Part shown: positions 43,731 through 54,353 of the stretch, piece after piece
How positions within the stretch are numbered: the first letter of the stretch is position 1
Layout: each line of letters opens with the position of its first letter
Assembly: GCA_032622095.1 (NCBI GenBank)
Contig: CP136065.1
Coordinates: 111,271,195-111,335,194, forward strand
DNA length: 64,000 nucleotides
Reading direction: 5' to 3'
DNA from: Siphonodentalium dalli
Taxonomy: Eukaryota; Mollusca; Scaphopoda; Gadilida; Siphonodentaliidae
Made by a program: the position numbers and the translations under genes
The notes under the pieces: model-generated
The model's database searches: none
What the model saw: the letters and a program-made list of their open reading frames with translations, nothing else
Told to the model about the DNA's origin: nothing

Positions 43731-46700
43731 ACCCGAAAACTTTATTTTGGGGGGATTATAGAAACGGGCTCCGTCGGTCTGTCACACTTTTTGTCTTTGA
43801 GTACCTTCATGGTGTAATCATCTCCTCCTACATATTTCATCCCAGAGATTTAAAACTTCAGAATATTGTTGCCCATATATTGAAGATGTGCAACATGTAT
43901 ATAGATGACGGAAATTGTTTTTTTGACGGAGTTATTAACCCTTTTCGACTTAGAAAATTTCAACATTTTTTTTATAATTTTCGGTATGAGGGTACCCTCA
44001 TGGTGTAATCAACTCCTCCTACAGTTTTTATCGTAGATATTTGAAACTTCAGAGTATTGCCACATATTGGAGATGTGCAACATGTATATAAATGACGGAA
44101 TTTTTTTTACGGAGTTATTAACCCTTTTCGACTAGAAAATTTCAATATTTTTTTTAACAAAGCGGCATCGACTTGCCACGTTTTCGGGGGACACTGGTCG
44201 GCTGAAGTTTAGTACGGAGGTACTACATCATGACTGCTTTCAAATAAGAGGCCTATGACAATAACCTTTTCCAATCTTGAGTTATCCTTTGTTTATCTGA
44301 AATATTGTCCGAAAGATATCTCAACTAAAGGCTATAGGATTTAAATTAAATTTTTTTCTTCTATTTTTGGGAGTGCTTTTAAAGGCCCAAATGACATGCA
44401 TTTCATATTTATACTCTGTTTTTTGTTGGTCAAGTTCCCAATTTAGCTCGACTTGAAAGTCATGTTTGAGCTATCTGTCATCCTTGCATGTGTGTCTACG
44501 TACGTCCAACTATCTGCATTCCCTATCACCCCTATTTACAATAGACCCTCTCCAAGTTGAGATTCAGTGTCATTGACACTTTCATTGAAAATATTTGTCA
44601 TGTGTTGGAGATTGATATGTATATTGGAGCGATCTGTTTATGGTGAATCAGCCAAAACGCTTGGCTGCAGTCAGCAATCTTGGTTTTCAGTATTAGTCAC
44701 CATTAGAATTGTGTTCTTGAGTCTAACTGAAATCATGTTAGATTCGTATGTCACCAAGTGCTCAAATTTTAGAGTGCGCAAATTTATAACTGAAAAAAAA
44801 AAGGAATACTGAGTTAATTTAAATATGAATAAGGTAATTCACGTAAAGGTTATGCAAAACAAAAAGGGGCCATTTTTTTGGATTGTGGACCAAATTTCTC
44901 ACCTGTAATACAACAAGGTCTTCCTTAGTAAACTGAGATATTTAATTTTCTGTATATATTAATGAGAAATTATTGGTGGAAGTCCAACATCAATGCATTT
45001 GTCAACCTCTTCCCGAATCTCATCTAAGTAAGTCGCTTTTTCAATCTGAAATATAGTGACATGGAAAAAATGTGAACGCAACGTTCATATTGTGCTAGTG
45101 TGAGGCACTTGTTGAATGGCAAGGGAATTGTCCACAAATTATACCATTAATATATTTAGTATATTAACCATGGTACGATAAAACAATCATTTCTCAGTTT
45201 TGCTCAAACACGACATCACATCGCGTATTAAAAAAATCCCGCGAATTATTGAGCGTCCATATTTATACATCCCAGATAGCCTGACATGGTTTGGCCAACG
45301 TTGGCACAACCACCCTCTGAATGGTTGGGCCTACTTAATTTTGCTCATTGCGTCAACGCATTGGGCCTACGTTGGGACGACATATACAGAGCGTTGCCCC
45401 AACGTTGTAAACTAAACCCATTGGTTGGCATAACGTTGACCCAACGGAGGGACAACGTTGGAACCTCAAACTAAATTGGTTGGCATAACGTTGGGTAATT
45501 TTATTTTGCATTTGGCATCCAATAATCCGTTCATAATTCAGCTACCACCGTCAGCCACCATGTCACTATCTGATGCAAGTTTATCTATATGCATATCAGT
45601 GATGTAAGTATTCTCCTCTATAACTTATATATATATATACGCCGTGCAAACATTCAGAACTTTGTGATTCCGAGAAAAATATTGGGAAAATAATTAAGTT
45701 TACACAAAATAGTTTCTCACAAATGTATACATACCTCGGATAGCGACCCGATGTCCGATGGTGGCATCTAAAGAACGAACAAATCCTTGAATTCCAAATT
45801 AAAGAAACTGAATCTTTATTTGCTAAAATACCAGCAGCAACACTGAACGAGAACCAGAACAAAGCGCGCAATAAGAAAAGCAGACGCCTGATCCGTTGTG
45901 CACGCGCGTAGAGTTTGACGTCAGAACTTTCTACGTCATTTACATTGGCATTACAACGTTGGGCCAACGTTATACCAACCGACACCATCCAACGTATTTT
46001 ACGACATATCGTTGCATACCGGTATATTGTGTCAGCAATGATTGTACGTGTGTTTACGGAACATAACGTATCGGCATACCATTGAGGTGTATCACATGTA
46101 CGCTATCTGTAATTGGACTGTCATGAAGCTGTTAGCGTTAGCCCAACATTGAACCAACGTTATAATTCCATCTATTGCATGGGAGGAATACCTTAATTGG
46201 GGTCAACCAAGGGCCAATAACATAACGTAAACCCAAGCAATGTGATGTGCACAGTAAATTCTATTTTCATGTTGGCGTTGGCCCAATGTTATAATTCCAA
46301 CGGTTGGGAGGAATGCGTTGGGCCAACCACGCCAACCCAACCATTTTACTGCAGATAATTCCGTTGGCATGTTCGCGTTGGCCCAATGTTGGGCCAACGT
46401 TATATTTCCAACGGTTGGGAGAAATACGTTGGGCCAACCAAGGGCCAACAACGTCAACCAAACCTAATGCCGACATTATGCCAACGTTGGCCCAACGTAG
46501 TCATGCTATCGGGATGACCCTACACTTATTTAATTCAATAAAACAATTATATATGTGATATGCAACGTTTCTGTACGAGAACATTAGTTTTTGTCGTTGG
46601 AATCACATTGCATGTTACATAGCGGTTGACCATACTTCATCCATTTGCTTACACTAACCACTTGTCAATTATTGAGAATTATTAACCCTTTCGACTTAGA

Positions 46701-46790
46701 ACATTTCAACATTTTTTTTTATTTCTTTAACAAAGCGGCACCGACTTGCCACGTTGTCGGGGGGCACTGTGGTCGGCTGACCTTTTATTT
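43731..46790. mobile_element. ~3-kb unclassified insertion in a His-Me unit
   Basis: Unit sequence stops at GTTGAGTTAAT (43730) and resumes at TTTTTTAATTGCATGATA (46790). The insertion begins TGTCACCCGAAAAC and ends CGACTTGCCACGTTGTCGGG...GGTCGGCTGACC. Two ~185-bp direct copies (43790-43975 and 43985-44150) share CATGGTGTAATCA and GATGTGCAACATGTATATA, and the last part of the same block appears again at 46680-46790. A CCAACGTTGG-rich element is nested within. No protein gene is recognisable. Confidence 0.55.
45270..46516. mobile_element. Palindrome-rich TIR element (CCAACGTTGG repeats)
   Basis: Ends CATCCCAGATAGCCTGAC and, reversed, CATCCCGATAGCATGAC are inverted repeats that continue into GGCCAACGTTGGCA. 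Many copies of GGCCAACGTT or GTTGGGCC occupy 45285-45470 and 45955-46500; the middle (45480-45950) is unique. Nested in the 43.7-46.8 kb insertion. No clear target-site duplication and no ORF. Confidence 0.7.
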
Positions 46791-47475
46791 TTTAATTGCA
46801 TGATATAACACCAAACTCGCATATATTACTTTGAACAAAAAGCAGTTTATATTTCCGTCCAATAAAAACATTAAAATTCAGCCTGGTCGCTAACTCATTT
46901 TTGATTGATCAATTACACCCTTCAAAATCTTGTGTTTTACAGTACCAATTAGATTGGATTAATAGTTTCAAATATTGTATCACAGAAATAGCAAAAAGAA
47001 ATTCCATGCATATTTTATCAAACTAAATACATTTTGAAATATCAGACAATTTTGGCCCTTAACTCACCCTTTCCAGTTACGAGTCCAGGGTGGTGGATGT
47101 GTGTGTAATGGATGAAAGATTAGGGAATATTGAATATACAGCGTATACTAATATAACTACTTTAACAAACATGCCGACATTTAGCCCGCTTTATAGGTTA
47201 CATCCGGTTATGACTGGGTTCATAATCTGTGTAAAGCACATTTATACTGATTCGCTGTATAATGCACTAAATAAGTTCAACGCAATGACCAAGTTGAACT
47301 TATTATCTCAATATTTCCCATGAACTAATGCTTCAGTACTTATATTATCGCCATACCATTGTCTGCTAATGTATCCACTCATAGAAATGGCGATTAAAAC
47401 TTCCAACATAGCTAATTATATTTCCGTTGTTAATATTGAGTACCAACCACTAACTGACCTATGCATCATCCGATC
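46791..47475 (+). repeat. His-Me repeat unit, noncoding portion
   Basis: Late block of one unit (CAATAAAAACATTAAAATTCAG, AAATAGCAAAAAGAAATTCC) joined to the lead-in of the next (CAGGGTGGTGGATGTGTGTG). No gene. Confidence 0.6.
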
Positions 47476-47765
47476 ATGGGTATAGATACAACAGACAGTG
47501 AATTTAAGCTATACGAAGAAGAGGAGCTTTATCGGGCTTACATGCTTTTATTACCCGCCCTGGTTGAAGCGGGTTCAAGATTGCACCACATGACACGGGG
47601 GACTATAACCTTGATGGCATGGGTAGCAGCCATATATACCACGAACATAATTCGTGTTCCCTGTGCCTCTGATTAGAGGAATCTGGAGACAAGACGAAAT
47701 GTTTGTCGTTGAAGGAAGCCCTGCTGGGGGACATGGGTAGTATGAGGACTGTATAATATAGAGGT
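47476..47765 (+). pseudogene. His-Me endonuclease-like pseudogene R4
   Basis: Starts MGIDTTDSEFKLYEEEELYR at 47476. The middle (IWQGP to VYML) is deleted, so the N-terminal part runs directly into the GACTATAACCTTGATGGCATGG block just before the core. The C-terminal HGQYED-like remnant is at 47725-47745. Confidence 0.65.
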
Positions 47766-48142
47766 CAGTCGCAACTGAACCAAATTAAATAAAAATATTT
47801 TCCTTTCCCAAATCCCAACATTGGCCACACTAATGATAGATCATGCACACATGTGATGTTCTATGTTTGAAAATTCCAACTGTACCCTGCGCTGGTGACC
47901 TGGCCCATAACTCACCCTTTCCAGTTACCATCCAGTAGTAGGTCACACGACACATTTTACCCACACAAAATATCAATGTTTATATTATGTAAAATTGTAC
48001 CAAAAAATCAACCATCAAAAACTACTAAAATCCCACACATGAGTAAATACACGACACATTTTACCCACACGCATTGAGTAAATGACAGTATTTAATAATG
48101 AGCCATGTTATGGCAGATAGTTATTTTTCTCTTTAGATAGTA
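47766..48142 (+). repeat. His-Me repeat unit, downstream noncoding portion
   Basis: Post-coding unit sequence with an internal deletion, ending AGATAGTA at 48142 where Helitron B begins. ACACGACACATTTTACCCAC occurs twice (47945 and 48051). No gene. Confidence 0.6.
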
Positions 48143-50163
48143 CTAGCAGATTAGCCCGCCACTGGCGGGATTCGTCCCATTGTTTTGTTCGAGCCTTTAA
48201 TGTTTGTTTTTCATTCGTCCATTCATTGTGATTCTGCAATGAGAGTCGACACGGGGGTCCCCATTCCTGTTGTGTGGGATGAAGCGTACCGACCTATCGA
48301 GAGCATTGTCTTTCAACGCGCCGGGAAATCGTCTCAAGTTAGAAACTGAATCTTCAAGCTATTCATATATCGGTTTATGTATTAACTTACACTGTTCCGC
48401 ATGTGATTGGTGGACGGCTTTTTCAATAAGTTAATTCTACCTTTTTAATCAAGAGAAATGATGGTCTCACCATGGACCAACAACAATCCAAGTACAACAT
48501 TTGGGAATTTTTCCCCACACCAATTCAATTCATGAGTAACTGGGTTTGTATTTTTCTGTCCATACATTCATTCATCTAAGCGTTTCTTAATCCATTAATT
48601 ATCGTTCATTAACTGAGTGGTCAGAATACAGAACTGAAAATGTGAGGAGACATGAGATAAACAATCAAGTGAATGAACCAGATTGTGTGCAGGGCGATAA
48701 TGTGGAATGTACAACGGATGAAAATGTTGGAAGAGATATCAATATAACCAGTAAGCACAAACATCGAATGAAAGGGGAGCCGTCAAAAACCGAAAACAAT
48801 GTACTTTGTTTGTGATGGCAAATTTTGTTTTTGAAAAGCTACCTCATTGCTTCTGGGTAAACAACGTTCCTAGTTTTCCCTTCTGGTACATAAACGAACA
48901 TACTGGAGGGGGAGCCGACACGTGAGCATGCAACATATAGCTGACCATGTGAGAAACAGGGACTCGGAAGTTGGAGGCCAGCAACTTTAAGTGTCAGTCC
49001 CTGTGATTTGTTGATTGACATTGCAAAGCTCAATCGAACTGGGAACTGAAGCCGGCGGAACTGTATTGGCGAATCAGTGGGAATCAATGGGGTCCTAGGG
49101 AGAGAAAAAAGAAAGTCGTGTGCCATTACACAACTTAGGTTGTTCAAGATTTCGGAGCAACATGATTGGTGCACCTACCTGCAACTGATGAGGTGGCATG
49201 CCTGGGGGTTTAAGTGAATTGAGGAACTCGGTCGGGTAATTGAACATTTCTGATTGGTCTGGAATGGTATCAACGGAGTGCATATAATGAAGCTGTCCAG
49301 GGACTTGTTCCAACAACTTCAAGTTAACCTCGTCAAAAAATCATTTGTAGGAGCTAGGGTGGCACTCTCACAGAGCCATGTGTGATCCGAGAGTTTGCGA
49401 GGAAGATCTCTGTAAACATTTACAATGAGCTCATCAAGAGAGGAAACAATCGAGCTCAAAGCACGTAGATCTATTCGTCCTTCGGCATCAGAATTGCACT
49501 TGCCATTGCCAATTCTGAGTAACTGGTCGGAAAATATGCAGCCACGTCATTGCCGAACAGATGCGCCCTCATGTTAATTGTCAGCTTGAGTATTCGAACA
49601 CTCTTCCAAAGGTAAGATGATCTGATGCAAGATTTTAATTCATCAGCCTTTGTGCCTTTTGGTACAACAGGCAGAGTTTGTCGGAAGTCTCCAGACAATA
49701 GTAAGGTTATGCCACCCATACTATTGTTACAGGCCCTTATATATTGCAGTGTTCGATCCAGTGCCTAGAATGCTCTCTTATGTGACAAAGTACACTCATC
49801 CCTGACAAACAACACAGCCTCTCTCAACAGGTGTGCAAGACCAGTACCCTTGCTTATGTTACATGTTGGAGTATCGCTCGCATTCAAATTGAGTGGCAGT
49901 TTGAATGTTTAATGTGCAGTTCTACCCCCAGGAAGAAGTGTTGCAGCTATGCCAGAGGATGCAACAGCGATTTTCCTTTCTTCCCTGACTGTCGCCAAAA
50001 TAAGGTTGGTCACAAACGTTTGCCCAGTGACACCGGGAGCGCCGAGAAAATAAATACCACCAAGGTGATTGGCAACACTCTGCAGTATGGTCACATAACA
50101 GTGTCGCTGCTCTGGGAGAAGATTTGGTTCGTCTGATGAAAGAGTTTGTTCGATAGTGTCTAA
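48143..50163 (-). mobile_element. Helitron B, 5'-truncated
   Basis: The 3' terminus in reverse is CTAG (48143-48146) followed by the CCGCCACTGGCGG hairpin (48156-48169), identical to Helitrons A and C. Only the helicase part and 3' region remain; the other end abuts unit sequence at about 50163, and host sequence between the two flanks is missing. Loss of both the 5' Helitron part and adjacent host DNA points to a later deletion. Confidence 0.88.
48839..50163 (-). pseudogene. Helitron B Pif1-like helicase remnant
   Basis: Starts near 50163 with LDTIEQTLSSDEPNLLPEQR and a Walker A-like GAPGVTGQT in which the expected Lys is Gln. Then LREAVLFVRDECT (Walker B-like), LLLSGDFRQTLPVVPKGTK near 49680, NMRAHLFGNDVAAYF, then LAPTNDF- with a frameshift, LEQVPGQLHYMHSVDTIPDQ, LQVGAPIMLLRNLEQP, LSFAMSINKSQGLTLKVAG and QLYVACSRVGS near the end. 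More complete than Helitron A in the helicase but without the Rep part. Several stops and shifts. Confidence 0.88.
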
Positions 50164-51468
50164 ATCATCACATCTCAAGTGTAGATCTTTGCAATCAAAA
50201 TGTAGATTTTAAAAATAATCAACAACAAATATCTGTTTATCAACTGTATGCTTTGACAACACAGCCATGGCGCGGCAATTAGACCAATTTTCCCCATTCC
50301 CCGTCCCATTGTTTCTATGGTGATGGATGTGTGTAATGGATGAAAGATTAGGGAATGAATACAGTGTATACTAATAGAACTACTTTATTATACTCCATGC
50401 TGCATTGTGTGTGTGAATATAGACATTCCCTCCCTGCAAACACGCCGGCATTTAACCCTTTGCATACTACATAAATAAGTTCAACACAATGACCACATTG
50501 AACTTATTATCTCAATATTTCCCATGAATTAATGCTTGAGTGATTGTATTATCCGAATTATATTATCGTCATACCATTTTAGGCATGAACTTTCTAACTG
50601 GACATTGGACTGGTGACCACGTTAGAAAATGGCCTGCTCTTCGTACACATGTGTCACATATGTTAAAGCGCCGTAATTCATAATCCCAAAGAAACTGTTA
50701 TCCGCTGGCCAAATAGGTGTTTCAATTTCGAATTTGTCGAATCAATAATTTCTCATAATCCAATCATCTCGAGGAAGTTTCGTTTATGTCATAATGTTGA
50801 GTTATTTTTTTGGTTGCACGATATAACACCAGACTCCCATGTTACAGTGAGCAATAAATAAAGCAGTTTATATTCCAGTCCAATAAAAACAAATACTAAA
50901 TGTCAGGGTGGTCGCCAACTCATTTTTCGTTGATCAGTTCATGACCCATGTATAAAAACCTTTCAAAAACTTATATTTTACAATAGTTCCAATTTTATTG
51001 GTTTAATAGTTTCAAATACTTCAACACAATAATAGCAAATAACATTGCATACATATTTTGTAAAACAAAAGCCGTCTGGAAATATCAGGAATACTTACTT
51101 TGCGTTCTAAGATTAATGTAAAATGGTACTAAATCAACCATCAAAAACTACTTAAATCCCATACATGAGTGCATGGCAGTATTTAATATTTCTCTTAAAT
51201 TAGTACTAGCAATTATTCCCTCTCTCCAACTACTATGTGTTGTCAGATTGTGTCCATGGACACCAATAACACAAGGGCATTCCGATGTGTTAAATTTTCA
51301 ACTCTACTGATATTGGTCCTTGTTTAATTATTTCAGTTAATGATTTTCAGATCTCAATGTTGGCCATCACATCTCAAGTGTAGATCTTTGCAATCGAAAT
51401 TATTTTAAAAATAACCAATAACTCTATTGTTACACATATCTGTTTATCAACTTTTTGTGAATTACCTC
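50164..51468 (+). repeat. His-Me repeat unit(s), noncoding and chimeric
   Basis: Lead-in block of a unit (CACATCTCAAGTGTAGATC, GATGGATGTGTGTAATGG) to about 50580, joined straight to late noncoding sequence (GAACTTTCTAACTGGACATT), so the endonuclease frame is absent. It ends at the recurring TTTATCAAC|TTTTTGTGAATT junction at 51468. No gene. Confidence 0.6.
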
Positions 51469-52214
51469 TACACTTTGTAATTTCGGAAGAATGTTTCGTA
51501 TGTCGATAAATACAGAAAAATCTTATATACGGACTCGCTCAGTCTCTTTGAAAAGCCGAAGAAAATGATTTCTATCGGCTTTTCAAAAAGTCTAGGACAC
51601 TCTATTCATCGGAACATCGGAAAATACTCGACATAGTCGTCAAATATCATTACCTGCTTTCAAATGTTCTCACATAGCTAACAAAATAACGCTCTTTATT
51701 TTTACCATATCAGGAAAAGACTTACATGAATCGCTCTTTATTATTTCAATTTGAACAAAGAGGAGTCCAGCAGATCATTCCCAAGCCGCGTTCACAAACC
51801 TGCGGTTGACCCATGCGGCTATCGTGTTAGGCGCGCGGCTATCGGATTGTGAGCAACGTTTCAAACCACACATATGTCACTGGTTGCGGCTGTAAGCATC
51901 TTGATGCGATCGATACTATACCTTCAATAATTGTTTCGTGGGATACGTGTTAAAGTAGTTAACTTACGTCCTTATGTAACGCTTGAATTTGATTACCATT
52001 CAGAGTGCTGAATTATTTATGGTAACCAAGTTATCCACACTACTCTTAGTGAGAACTGCATGGACAATAAACAAGTCATCGCTGACAGGAGAAACTCGAA
52101 TGATATACTTAATGTCCAAAAATTAATTAATTTTCAGCATACGTTAATAATAGTAATTTACACAATATGTTTGATCCACTTACCCTTAAATAAGCGGACA
52201 TACAATACAACTAC
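51469..52214 (+). repeat. Interspersed element X, copy 3
   Basis: Begins CCTCTACACTTTGTAATTTC and ends near CATACAATACAACTACGCATGC. Reverse complement of copy 1 (28546-29350). It has two AAAGAGCG or CGCTCTTT motifs near 51690-51735. No gene recognised. Confidence 0.65.
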
Positions 52215-52400
52215 GCATGCCATGGTTACAAGTTTAACGATGGGGGACTTGTATAATAAGCTTGATGGCATGGATATCGGCCATATTTGCCAACTTTGTA
52301 TGTTCCCTGGGCATCTCTCACGAGACGAAAGGTGTGTCGTAGAAGGAAGCACTGTGGGATCAAGGACAGTATGGGGACTACACTGTAAGACTATCGGTCT
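52215..52400 (+). pseudogene. His-Me endonuclease-like pseudogene R5 (C-terminal half)
   Basis: The core reads LDGMDIGHICQLCMFPGHLS (52265-52323), in which the central His of S/C-HLCH is kept but the second is replaced by Gln. It is followed by a broken C-terminal tail. The N-terminal half is replaced by element X. Inverted partner of L5. Confidence 0.68.
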
Positions 52401-53467
52401 CAATGAAACAAATTAAAGAAAAATATTTGCATTTCCCCAAATCCCAACATCGGCTACAATAATGATAGATCGTGCACAAATATGATAATGTTCTAGTAAT
52501 CAGATTAGGTTTGAAAATTCCAACTGGCTGGTGACCACGTTAGAAATTGCCCTGCTCTGCATACACAGGTGTCACATACGGTAAAGCGCCGTAATTCATA
52601 ATCCCAAAGAAACTGTTATCCGCAAGAAAACTAGGTGTTTCGTTGTGTATTTACGGGCACTATAAATATTTGAGTGAGTTTTTTGGACAACATGGCAATT
52701 ATTCTAAAATTTGCAGAATTAATAAGTTCACACAATAATCCAATCATATTGAGGGAGTTTCTTTTGTGTCACAATGTTGAGTTAATTTTGTAATTGCATG
52801 ATATAACACTAAACTCCCATATATTACAGCGAACAATGAAGCAGTTTGTATTTCAGTCCAATAAAAACTGATATTAAACTTCAGGCTGGTCGCCAAATCA
52901 TTTTGATTTATCAATTCATGATCCATTTTATATAAACTTCACCTTTCAAAAACGTGTATGTTAAAGTAGCTTCAATTAAATTATGTTAATAGTTTAAAAT
53001 ATTGTATCACAAAATATAGCAAAAAGAAATTCCATACCTATTTTGTTAATCAAAATACATTTTGAAATATCAGGAAAGCAACCACCAACAAACTACTAAA
53101 ACCCCATACATGAGTACATGGCAGTATTTAATAATGATAGTCAGGAACCATATTATGGCAAACAGTTAATTTTCTCGTTAATTAGTACTAGCATCTATTC
53201 CTTCTCTCCCACTGCTATGTGTTGTCAGATTGTGTATATGTCCATCCATAATACAAAGGCATTTCCATTTTCAACTCTACAGCTATTGGTCCTTGTTTAA
53301 ATATTCCAGTCAATGATTATCAGATCTCAATGTTGACCATCACATCTGAAGTGTGTGTAGATCTTTGCAATTAAAAGCTGGATTTTAAAAATAACCAATA
53401 ACTCTATTGTTGCAGATATCTGTTTATCAACGTTATGCTTTGACAGCTCATCCACGGTGTCATTTAA
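52401..53467 (+). repeat. His-Me repeat unit, noncoding portion
   Basis: Post-coding unit sequence (GGTGACCACGTTAGAAATTG, AAAGCGCCGTAATTCATAATC and so on) and the lead-in of the next unit up to the MITE. Reverse complement of 26284-28130 apart from the private insertion in the left arm. Confidence 0.62.
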
Positions 53468-53896
53468 AGGCACGGGCGGCGTTCGTTGAAGAAATATATG
53501 TTCAAATTGCCATCAACAGAAGGAATATTTAAAAAAATGTTTTATTCATATGCCAAACATAATCAGCGCGTAAATAGTATATTGTCGCCAAGACGTACGA
53601 TGGTGTTCGTAAACAAGAACCTGCTCGTATTACAGAAGTTTTGCCTCTATTTACATAACAAAGCGCGATTATATTGGTTAATAACTCACACATGATATAA
53701 ACGCTCTTTATTATTTCCATATCTGGATCTAAACAAAAGCCAGGTTTTGTAACTTTTTTTATTTTGATTACATAGCAAAGGAAAACATTTGATAATAGCA
53801 TATTGTTTATGCCATATTTCTGATTGGTATAAGAACAAAGTCTGTCTATATTTTACTATTGTTTCTGTTACATCATACCCAACGCCGCCCGTATCT
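53468..53896 (-). mobile_element. TTAA MITE, subfamily 2
   Basis: AGGCACGGGCGGCG...CGCCGCCCGTATCT between TTAA 53464-53467 and 53897-53900. Inverted counterpart of 25828-26279, at the same host position. Confidence 0.85.
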
Positions 53897-54353
53897 TTAA
53901 ACCCATTTCCCCCATACCATGCCCCATTTTACCAGGGTGGTGGTGTGTGTAATGGATGAAAGATTAAGGAATGAATGTATAGTTTATACTTCTACTAGCA
54001 GATTAGCCCGCCACTGGCGGGATTCGTCCCATGGCTTTGTTCGAGCCTTTAATGTTTGTTTTTCGTTCGTCCATTCATTGTGATTCTGCAATGTGAGTAG
54101 ACACGGGGGGGGGGGGCGAAAGTGTGGAGCTCTGGTCCCCCAAGAGCCAGGATATTTTTTTCGATCTGGATGAGAGAAGCATTGAAAATATCATCGTTGA
54201 ATGAAACGCCAATGCCAGGATTTGCAACCTGTACTTAAGATCCTCCGAGAGGTTTTCTCCGAATTGGAGCCACAAATCAAGAGGATTAGCAATAACACAT
54301 ATTTGCAAGAGAGTCGCAAGCAAACTCGTAGGAGACTTTGACATGGCTGCCTG

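Noticed and set aside
44567-44812. Plus-strand frame in the 3-kb insertion
   Set aside because: No recognisable motif, and AT-rich sequence produces such frames by chance.
45280-46500. Possible CRISPR array because of recurring GTTGGGCCAACG words
   Set aside because: Irregular spacing, both orientations mixed, eukaryotic context; it is a palindrome-rich element.
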